DNA of 12,508 nucleotides, from positions 1-12,508 of the forward strand of contig JAOZIG010000131.1 of NCBI GenBank assembly GCA_026014515.1, written 5' to 3'. The notes below the pieces were generated by a model, which did no database searches, was not told the origin of the DNA, and worked only from the letters and a program-made list of their open reading frames with translations. The translations under genes and the position numbers were made by a program. Source of the DNA: Candidatus Bathyarchaeota archaeon. Lineage in GTDB: Archaea; Thermoproteota; Bathyarchaeia; TCS64. Positions 7,055-12,508 of the stretch are shown piece by piece; within the stretch, counting starts at the first letter, position 1, and each line of letters starts with the position of its first letter.

Positions 7055-7960
7055 CATCCACGGATAATGCCTGTGAATGGCTTCAAGGATGCTATGAGGG
7101 CTTATTATGCCCTCCTCTGTTATCAAGCCATGAATATAGTCCCTGCGAGTGATGTCAAAGGCTGGGTTTCTTATCTTCAAACCTTCAGGTGGGTCGCTCC
7201 ATATCTCGTCTGTGTTTCTTTCCTCGATGGTTTCGTAGGCGCCGTGGATTGTGACTGGGTCAAATTTGAGTAGTGTACTTACTACGTAGAAGGGTACTCT
7301 GGCTTCCCAAGCTGATAAAGCGACTTGGCTTGTGCCTATCTTGTTGATCACATTTCCCTCACTTGTGAGTGCATCAGCGCCCACCAACACAAAATCAATC
7401 TCCTTCATATAGTGGCGAGCAGCCGAGTCAACAATCATAGTTGTATCGACACCAGCTTCAACGAGCTCCCGGGCTGTAATCCTGCCTTGGTATTTTGGTC
7501 TGGTCTCGGTCTGTATTACCTTGAAGTCTTTTCCCTGTTCTCTTGCCTTTATGATGGTTCCAGTTACTCCACTGCTGTGGCAGTGGGTCAGCACTGTGTC
7601 TCCATTCTCGATTCTCTTGGCTCCTACCTCGACCATCTTTGTTTTGGCGTCTGTGAAGATTTCTAGGATATTGTTCTCGGCGTCCTGTACGAGTTTTCTG
7701 AAACCCATCTCGTTGCTCCAAGTAGCCTCATGTATCCTGCTATCAATGTACTTGAGACCATTTCTCATCATGGGCTCAGTAGCTCTTGATCCAATAAGAA
7801 GCTCCATGGATGTTTTGAGAATATTATAAACCTGACCTGATGTACTCCATTCTTTGCCTCTCAGTTCTTTCCCAAGCGCTTTGACTGCTTCTACTGCTAT
7901 ATTTGTGGCTCCTTGGATCTCTAGTGCTTTGATTTTTTCAGCGGTCTCTTGGATGGTCAT
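7049..7960 (-). CDS. Ribose-1,5-bisphosphate isomerase (eIF2B-alpha-like family)
   Basis: It converts ribose-1,5-bisphosphate from AMP phosphorylase to ribulose-1,5-bisphosphate for RuBisCO. The 303-residue protein belongs to the eIF2B-alpha/methylthioribose-1-phosphate isomerase superfamily. The diagnostic residues are Cys127 in THCHSSGVTG and Asp196 in GADALTSEGNVINKIGT, matching the catalytic Cys/Asp pair known from the Thermococcus enzyme. TETRPKYQG (151-159) and VDSAARHYM (177-185) are also characteristic. The C-terminus is shorter than in Thermococcus, ending at HYPWML. The start ATG at 7960 sits inside a perfect palindrome. Another ATG, ten bases upstream, is out of frame. The catalytic pair and the gene neighbourhood make a translation-factor role unlikely. 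Confidence 0.94.
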   Translation of the reverse strand: MTIQETAEKIKALEIQGATNIAVEAVKALGKELRGKEWSTSGQVYNILKTSMELLIGSRATEPMMRNGLKYIDSRIHEATWSNEMGFRKLVQDAENNILEIFTDAKTKMVEVGAKRIENGDTVLTHCHSSGVTGTIIKAREQGKDFKVIQTETRPKYQGRITARELVEAGVDTTMIVDSAARHYMKEIDFVLVGADALTSEGNVINKIGTSQVALSAWEARVPFYVVSTLLKFDPVTIHGAYETIEERNTDEIWSDPPEGLKIRNPAFDITRRDYIHGLITEEGIISPHSILEAIHRHYPWML

Positions 7961-7971
7961 GAAGCTTCATG
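7958..7971. repeat. Perfect 14-bp palindrome over the isomerase start codon
   Basis: CATGAAGCTTCATG is its own reverse complement. Its left end is the start codon of the minus-strand isomerase gene, and its other end is an out-of-frame ATG upstream. It could be an operator for a dimeric regulator, or could let the 5' end of the mRNA pair with itself or with another copy; chance is also possible. Confidence 0.6.
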
Positions 7972-7990
7972 TTTTTCTTTGTTGGTGTGG

Positions 7991-7998
7991 TTTTAAGT
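7991..7998 (-). promoter_or_regulatory. TATA-like box for the isomerase gene
   Basis: ACTTAAAA on the minus strand predicts transcription from about 7969, so the transcript would begin within the 14-bp palindrome and have a leader of roughly 9 bases. Confidence 0.35.
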
Positions 7999-8048
7999 GT
8001 TAGTCTGTATTATCTGGTGCACTTTAGCTGAGCCTAAAAATGAGTAAC

Positions 8049-8057
8049 CTTTATAAG
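8049..8057 (+). promoter_or_regulatory. TATA box of the TFB gene
   Basis: CTTTATAAG is a good archaeal TATA box, preceded by GAGTAAC, a possible BRE. It predicts transcription near 8079, only a few bases before the ATG at 8086. An 8-bp inverted repeat (TATCTGGT 8011-8018, ACCAGATA 8077-8084) flanks it. Confidence 0.55.
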
Positions 8058-8085
8058 TGATCTCGTAGGACCAGCTACCAGATAT

Positions 8086-9084
8086 ATGGGTAAAATACCC
8101 ATAGGTAAATTTGGAGAAAAAGAAATGAACAAACTATACCACGATCCACAAACGGACAATGCGTCCAGCTGCCCCTACTGTGGAGGCACCAAAATAGTAA
8201 GCGACAGGCAAACAGGTGAAATGATCTGCGCCAACTGTGGATTAGTGGTCACTGAGACCATTATGGACACAGGACCAGAGTACAGAGTATTCAACCTCCA
8301 GGAAGCCAACGACAGACGCCGCACAGGCACAGGCTACAGCATGAGCATCTACGATAAGGGCTTAAGCACTGTGATCAAAGGCGACAAAGACGCATCAGGC
8401 AAAAGACTCGACTACGAGACCCAGCGAAGAATGCGCAGACTACAAAGACAAGACAACAGAAGCAAGGTAAACGAGACCCACGCAAGAAACCTCAGCATAG
8501 CCATGGCTGAACTGGACAGGATGGCATCAGAGCTACACCTACCCCAGAACGTCAAGGAAAACGCCGCGTTGATATACAGAAGAGCACTGAAAGGAGACCT
8601 GATCAGGGGAAGAAGCATCGATGCCTTCGTTGCAGCAAGCCTATACGCATCATGCAGACTGCTAAAGGTTCCAAGACCACTCAAAGAAGTATCAAAAGTA
8701 AGCAAGCGCCTCCACAGTGAGGTAGCCATGACTTACAGGCTCATCCACAAGGAACTGAACCTAAAGCCACCCGTAGATGGACCATTCAAGTTCATACCAA
8801 GTATCGCAGCAAAGCTATCGGTAAACCAGCCAACAGAACAACTAGCCATCAACATACTGAAGAAAGCAGACGAGATCAAAGCATTAACAGGAAAAGACCC
8901 ACGCGGTCTAGCCGCTGCAGCGCTATACATGGCTTGTCAAGAGACTAAGGAGAAGCGTGTCCAACGCGTAATAGCGAAGGCTGCTGGTACAACTGAGGTT
9001 ACTCTTCGTAACAGGTATCGTGGACTGAAGCAGGCTCTTGATTCTATGGAGACTACTCCCGAGGACCTAGTCCTCCAATTCTAA
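8086..9084 (+). CDS. tfb: Transcription initiation factor B (TFB)
   Basis: It binds TBP-DNA and recruits RNA polymerase at archaeal promoters. In the 332-residue protein, a Zn-ribbon has Cys29, 32, 48 and 51 (CPYCGG and CANCGL). The B-reader/linker follows at 67-97, with EYRVFN, a basic NDRRRTGTG and the well conserved YDKGLSTVI. Two cyclin repeats span about 128-225 and 233-325; the second ends in the DNA-contact helix EVTLRNRYRGL. The N-terminus is about 15-20 residues longer before the ribbon than in many TFBs. The ATG at 8086 fits the TATA box for a near-leaderless mRNA; an in-frame ATG at 8125 is preceded by GGAG and would remove 13 residues. It diverges from the isomerase gene, with 125 bp between. 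Whether it is the main or an alternative TFB cannot be told here. Confidence 0.96.
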   Translation: MGKIPIGKFGEKEMNKLYHDPQTDNASSCPYCGGTKIVSDRQTGEMICANCGLVVTETIMDTGPEYRVFNLQEANDRRRTGTGYSMSIYDKGLSTVIKGDKDASGKRLDYETQRRMRRLQRQDNRSKVNETHARNLSIAMAELDRMASELHLPQNVKENAALIYRRALKGDLIRGRSIDAFVAASLYASCRLLKVPRPLKEVSKVSKRLHSEVAMTYRLIHKELNLKPPVDGPFKFIPSIAAKLSVNQPTEQLAINILKKADEIKALTGKDPRGLAAAALYMACQETKEKRVQRVIAKAAGTTEVTLRNRYRGLKQALDSMETTPEDLVLQF

Positions 9085-9097
9085 AAATATTACATAC

Positions 9098-9106
9098 TTT
9101 TTTAAC
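9098..9106 (+). promoter_or_regulatory. T6 tract: TFB terminator, possibly overlapping the transporter's TATA box
   Basis: TTTTTTAAC begins 14 bases after the TFB stop codon and suits U-tract termination (T6 at 9098-9103). Its TTTTAA part is also about 25 bases before the ATG at 9127, so it could act as the TATA element of the transporter gene with a leaderless transcript. AAAAATATT (9083-9091) is the alternative box. Confidence 0.35.
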
Positions 9107-9126
9107 CCGACTCTGTAACTCGTTTT

Positions 9127-10296
9127 ATGCAATCCGCCGGGGACAACCAGCGTTCATTAATGATGCTAATGGTCATGCAACTTTGCACAGGCTTTAGCAT
9201 GGGCATCATTTCCCCGATACTGGGGTTATTTGTAAGAAGTCAAGGATTGAGCATGACCCAGATTGGGCTTATTGGTACAGCTTCCATGCTGGGGTGGTTT
9301 ATCTGGGAACCAATAATGGGTGTTTTTGCTGACAGGTTCAACAAGCGACTGATGCTTGCCGGAGCCCTATTCTTCTCAACAATCCTCTATGGCTTGTACC
9401 CTATGGTGAATAGCTTCGCTGCATTCGCTGTGCTTGAGTTCACTAAAACAAGCGTATTATCTGCTTATAGTATCCCAGTGAAGGCTCTCGCCGCTGAGCT
9501 GTTGCCCTCACAGGACAGGGGACGGGCATATGGTAGGTATATGACGGTTATCAGTTTCGGTGGTATGATTAGTCCCCTCATTGGTGGGTACATCTCTGAG
9601 GTCGCTGGGCTCAATATCCCCTTCTACATAGCAGCAGGGACAGGATTACTCGGAATAGTTGCTGTAAGCAGGATCACCTACACTGAGCCAGTGTATGACC
9701 CAGAATCCCGGACATCAGACGGAATAAGAAGCCTATTCACTGCTCCCATCCTAGCAATATTCTCTGTACGGGGGCTCTATTTCTTCAATGCGGGGTTCTC
9801 AAGCAGCTTTCTATCTATATTCCTAAACGAGTCACCTCACCTATTGGCGACAGAGTCACAGATAGGAGCATTGTTTACTATTCAGAGACTGGCTGGCGCT
9901 GCTTCACGTTCCTTCTTGGGTGATTTCTGTGACAAATATGGCAAGAAGCCCATGATCAGCGGTAGTCTAGCTGGAATCGCACTCAGCTATATTGGGTTGA
10001 TGTATCTCGGTGGTCCTATTCCTATGTATTTGATGGGGGCTTTGAATGGGTTTGGTCAGGCTGCCGCTGATACCAGTATGATGCTTCACTTGATCTCAGT
10101 AATGCCCAAGGAGCGGTCAGGGCTTACTATGGGGCTTTACTCTGAGTCGGAGAACGTTGGAGGGTTGTTATCTACTCCAACGATGGGGTATCTGTATCAG
10201 AACTTTGGTGCAAACTCGTCTGTATGGCTCTTAACAGTAGTTCTGCTGTTCAATGCTGGATATAGTTATGTGGTTATTCGAGAGAAGGATGCTTAG
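9127..10296 (+). CDS. Major facilitator superfamily (MFS) transporter
   Basis: This is a 389-residue integral membrane protein with about 12 hydrophobic helices in two halves. Each half carries the MFS motif-A loop between helices 2 and 3: GVFADRFNKR (65-74) and GDFCDKYGKK (265-274). RGRAYGRY (131-138) matches the conserved cytoplasmic loop of the first half, and SGLTMGLYSESENVGG (331-346) its counterpart in the second half. The central loop (about 187-203) is short. The pattern resembles drug-efflux or general solute MFS members, but the substrate cannot be read from sequence. It lies 42 bp after TFB, probably with its own promoter. Its last 4 bases overlap the convergent small winged-helix gene, which might suggest a link in control; that is inference. 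Confidence 0.9.
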   Translation: MQSAGDNQRSLMMLMVMQLCTGFSMGIISPILGLFVRSQGLSMTQIGLIGTASMLGWFIWEPIMGVFADRFNKRLMLAGALFFSTILYGLYPMVNSFAAFAVLEFTKTSVLSAYSIPVKALAAELLPSQDRGRAYGRYMTVISFGGMISPLIGGYISEVAGLNIPFYIAAGTGLLGIVAVSRITYTEPVYDPESRTSDGIRSLFTAPILAIFSVRGLYFFNAGFSSSFLSIFLNESPHLLATESQIGALFTIQRLAGAASRSFLGDFCDKYGKKPMISGSLAGIALSYIGLMYLGGPIPMYLMGALNGFGQAAADTSMMLHLISVMPKERSGLTMGLYSESENVGGLLSTPTMGYLYQNFGANSSVWLLTVVLLFNAGYSYVVIREKDA

Positions 10297-10490
10297 AGAA
10301 GCATGTAGACTTGGGTTGATGCTTCGTAGGCGACCTTTTCCTGTGCGACAAGTTGGGTCAGGGCTTTCTTGATCTGCATCCTTGTTAGGGTTACGTGGAA
10401 CTCTAGTTCGTTTATCTTTGCTTTTCCTTCTTCAAGCAGTAGTGCGAATGTTACTTTGTCGATGTTTGTTATTTTTCTTAGGTGTTCCAT
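10293..10490 (-). CDS. Small winged-helix protein (65 aa)
   Basis: This short protein is made only of a winged helix-like fold: helix 1 (DKVTFALLLEEG), helix 2 (KINELEFHV), helix 3 (TRMQIKKALTQLVAQ) and a C-terminal hairpin (KVAYEASTQVYML). Such single-domain wHTH proteins are common archaeal regulators, but the DNA target and any family name are not recognised. The ATG at 10490 fits a strong TATA box at 10520-10528. Its stop (TAA on the minus strand) shares four bases with the stop of the MFS gene. The regular amphipathic pattern and the well-placed promoter argue that it is real despite its size. Confidence 0.65.
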   Translation of the reverse strand: MEHLRKITNIDKVTFALLLEEGKAKINELEFHVTLTRMQIKKALTQLVAQEKVAYEASTQVYMLL

Positions 10491-10519
10491 GTATGTTCAG
10501 CCCAAAGACGGCTTTATCA

Positions 10520-10528
10520 TAAATATAA
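10520..10528 (-). promoter_or_regulatory. TATA box of the small winged-helix gene
   Basis: TTATATTTA on the minus strand predicts a start near 10498, leaving a leader of about 8 bases before the ATG at 10490. Confidence 0.45.
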
Positions 10529-10581
10529 TCTTATCGCCCAGAGTCGAACGCGAATACGTCAAAAAACGATGTATTTCACTG

Positions 10582-10590
10582 ATTTATAGC
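10582..10590 (+). promoter_or_regulatory. TATA box of the RPH/PEP-synthase-like gene
   Basis: ATTTATAGC is centred 26 bases before the ATG at 10611, exactly the spacing of a leaderless archaeal gene. It therefore supports 10611 over the in-frame GTG at 10617 and ATG at 10629. It is nearly the same box as that before the gene at 2376. Confidence 0.5.
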
Positions 10591-10610
10591 TTAACTGTTA
10601 AAACCTTGAT

Positions 10611-12508
10611 ATGAGCGTGGTATACAATATGTCCGCTGATGCGTACGTCGTACCATTAACAAGTATACGAGAAGGTGAGATAAACCGTGTCGGTGGAAAA
10701 GCCCAGAACCTAGGATTCCTCATCAACAAAGGATTCAATGTACCGAACGGCTTTGTTCTCACGACAGAGGCATACCATAAGTTCATCGATGAAAACAACC
10801 TCTCAAACATCATCACAGAAGCATTAACAGGTAACGAGACAAACACGGCGTCAGAGAAAATACAGCAAGCATTCCTCAATTCAGCGATCCCTCCGACAAT
10901 CAGTGACGAGATAATCAAACAATATACAGGTCTCGGCAAAAACGAGGTAGCTGTAAGGTCAAGCGCCACAAGCGAGGACCTAAAAGACGCTTCTTTCGCT
11001 GGTCAGATGGATACCTACCTCAACTTAACAACTATAGAGGATGTTCTTGAGCACATCAAACGCTGCTACGCCTCACTATGGACTGACAGAGCCATATCAT
11101 ATCGTAGTAAACAAGGCATCAATCAAGATGGCGTAGCCATAGCAGTAGTGGTTCAGGAGATAGTTGAGCCAAAATCAGCTGGTGTATTGTTCACACAGGA
11201 CCCTGTAACTGGTGAGAGGAATATCGTCATCGAGTCAAATTATGGGTACGGTGAATCAGTTGTCTCGGGCAAAGCTACACCAGATAGATTCGTAGTCAGA
11301 CGGGGAAAGAGCCACGAGATAGCCGTCAGAGAGATAGGAACAAAAGAGCTTGAGGCTGTAAAATCATATGAAGGTGGTGTGGTATTCGTTGAGCCCAGCA
11401 TTGAGAGACGCGAACTAGCAAGTCTCACAGATGAAGAAATATTTAGCTTGACTAGTCTCGGGGATAAGATAGAGACTGTATATGGTGCTCCACAGGATAT
11501 TGAGTGGGCTATACAAGGTGAGACTCCTTATCTTCTCCAGTCCCGACCCATCACAACCATCAACGGTAACCATGAGACGACTCCTTGGACTCGCGGTTAC
11601 TCTGATGACTATTGGAACGATAATGTATCTCCCCTGTTCTTTGAGTTGTTGGGCGATCATATCACTGAGTATGTTAATGTGGAGCTCAACGAGCTACTTG
11701 GATATACTAAGAAAGGGGAAGCTGAAATGGATCAGCTTCTCAGGCTGCATAAAGCCCACGCATACTTCAACCTAGAGGTACTCAAACGCAAAGTAGAGTA
11801 CGAGATACCAACATTCCTCAGAAACAACGACGTACTCAACTACTTCCCAGAAGGCGAAGGACCATACGGCAAAGAAACCATGAAACACCTCCCCTTCCGC
11901 ATAAGCAAACGCATCAACGCAGAATACCGTATCAGAACCCGTGACCCAAACGGCGCAAGCAACAAGACAGCAGACGCCTACGATAAATGGACACACGAGG
12001 AGCTAAACCCCTTCTGGCGCGCCTTCGACCAACGCATGAGTACGCTAGAGGGCAAGAGTCTTGACGAGTACCTTGTCTTCGCAGACGAGGTGAACGATAT
12101 TATGATCGCTCACTACAGGCTCGTCAGGTATGGGTTACCCGTCCACAACATAGGTATGAACCTGCTCAGCCAGTACCTACTGAAACGCTTTATCGGTGAG
12201 GAAAAAGCAGCAGTCACGTACCCAATACTGGTCTCAGGTCTCAAGCACAGTACAAGCAAGACAAATGATAAGCTCTTTGAGTTAGCTGAAAACCTCAGGC
12301 AGGCTCCTATGCTAAGAAAACTGGTTCTTGACATTGATTCCCCTGAGGTGCTTGATGCCATTAAGAGCCAAGAAACATCTGAGGCAAAACGTTTCCTAGA
12401 AGCCTTCGATGCCTTCCTTTACGATTATGGTTGCAGGGGATTTACACGCGAGCCCCTATATCCAAGGTGGAGCGAGGCACCAGAATACGTCTTTGATATA
12501 CTCAAATC
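10611..12508 (+). CDS. ATP-grasp phosphotransferase, rifampin phosphotransferase / PEP synthase-like (cut by window edge)
   Basis: There are 632 open codons to the window edge. Residues 14-315 are the pyruvate-phosphate dikinase/PEP synthase ATP-binding domain: VGGKAQNLG (27-35), VAVRSSATSEDL (113-124), FAGQMDTYLN (129-138), AGVLFTQDPVTGER (190-203) and IEWAIQG...LLQSRPIT (297-314). PEP synthase would next show the phospho-His swivel domain (GG.TSHAA). None appears in the following 315 residues, which instead look like the middle domain of the rifampin phosphotransferase-like group: WTRGYSDDYWNDNVSPLFF (326-344), LVSGLKHSTSKTNDKL (540-555) and FLYDYGCRG...YPRWSEAPE (602-625). It probably transfers phosphate from ATP to a small molecule. 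The substrate is unknown, and rifampicin need not be it. Upstream is an in-frame TAA, so the start lies at 10611 or just after. Confidence 0.85.
   Translation, partial: MSVVYNMSADAYVVPLTSIREGEINRVGGKAQNLGFLINKGFNVPNGFVLTTEAYHKFIDENNLSNIITEALTGNETNTASEKIQQAFLNSAIPPTISDEIIKQYTGLGKNEVAVRSSATSEDLKDASFAGQMDTYLNLTTIEDVLEHIKRCYASLWTDRAISYRSKQGINQDGVAIAVVVQEIVEPKSAGVLFTQDPVTGERNIVIESNYGYGESVVSGKATPDRFVVRRGKSHEIAVREIGTKELEAVKSYEGGVVFVEPSIERRELASLTDEEIFSLTSLGDKIETVYGAPQDIEWAIQGETPYLLQSRPITTINGNHETTPWTRGYSDDYWNDNVSPLFFELLGDHITEYVNVELNELLGYTKKGEAEMDQLLRLHKAHAYFNLEVLKRKVEYEIPTFLRNNDVLNYFPEGEGPYGKETMKHLPFRISKRINAEYRIRTRDPNGASNKTADAYDKWTHEELNPFWRAFDQRMSTLEGKSLDEYLVFADEVNDIMIAHYRLVRYGLPVHNIGMNLLSQYLLKRFIGEEKAAVTYPILVSGLKHSTSKTNDKLFELAENLRQAPMLRKLVLDIDSPEVLDAIKSQETSEAKRFLEAFDAFLYDYGCRGFTREPLYPRWSEAPEYVFDILK

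Noticed and set aside
7049..7960. Reading the isomerase as translation initiation factor eIF2B alpha or methylthioribose-1-phosphate isomerase
   Set aside because: The Cys127/Asp196 pair, the TETRPKYQG and NPAFDITRRDY motifs and the RuBisCO/AMP phosphorylase neighbours match ribose-1,5-bisphosphate isomerase better.
10540..10552. GAGTCGAAC, whose reverse complement resembles a tRNA T-loop
   Set aside because: No matching acceptor, D or anticodon arms can be built in either direction within 100 bases.
10611..12508. Reading the right-edge gene as PEP synthase (ppsA)
   Set aside because: Only the ATP-grasp half fits; the following region lacks the phospho-His domain and resembles the middle domain of the rifampin phosphotransferase group.
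1..12508. CRISPR arrays, insertion sequences, phage genes or defence systems
   Set aside because: No spaced direct repeats, transposase motifs, terminal inverted repeats or phage/defence domains were seen on either strand.

Overview
The window reads as archaeal chromosomal DNA. The strongest signs are a complete transcription factor B gene (8086-9084), a form III RuBisCO (5828-7054) with AMP phosphorylase and ribose-1,5-bisphosphate isomerase beside it, a RIO-type kinase fragment, and A/T-rich TATA-like boxes placed about 26 bases before start codons, often with no room for a leader. TTG starts are common. A secreted protein ends in an 'IPGFP' plus membrane-helix anchor like those seen in Asgard archaea, so a Thor/Loki-like lineage is a reasonable guess, but the sequence alone does not prove it. 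I see no insertion sequences, CRISPR arrays, tRNA/rRNA genes or phage genes.

Layout. Left part (1-4077): the 5' part of a RIO-like kinase gene (minus, cut by the window edge); a coiled-coil/winged-helix regulator (minus) diverging from an M14 carboxypeptidase-like gene whose first zinc histidine appears to be Asn; a small secreted membrane-anchored protein; and an M42 metallo-aminopeptidase. Centre (4200-7960): the three enzymes of the archaeal AMP (pentose bisphosphate) pathway. AMP phosphorylase (minus) diverges from RuBisCO (plus) over an 80-bp intergene, and RuBisCO converges with ribose-1,5-bisphosphate isomerase (minus) through a 6-bp stop-codon overlap. Right part (8086-12508): TFB, an MFS transporter, a 65-aa winged-helix protein convergent with it, and the first 632 codons of an ATP-grasp phosphotransferase that resembles rifampin phosphotransferase/PEP synthase and runs off the right edge.

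How the genes work together. AMP phosphorylase converts AMP and phosphate to adenine and ribose-1,5-bisphosphate. The isomerase makes ribulose-1,5-bisphosphate, and RuBisCO adds CO2 to give two 3-phosphoglycerates, which enter lower glycolysis/gluconeogenesis. This is nucleotide salvage into central carbon, not a Calvin cycle, as far as this window shows. No phosphoribulokinase is present. The two peptidases and the transporter fit a peptide- and nucleoside-scavenging lifestyle, which is an inference. The right-edge enzyme should not be read as the PEP synthase of this route without seeing its C-terminal half.

No wholly new multi-gene system is evident. The points most worth a second look are the substituted metal site in the M14 protein, the RPH-like enzyme, the perfect 14-bp palindrome covering the isomerase start codon, and the all-divergent/convergent arrangement of the AMP pathway.
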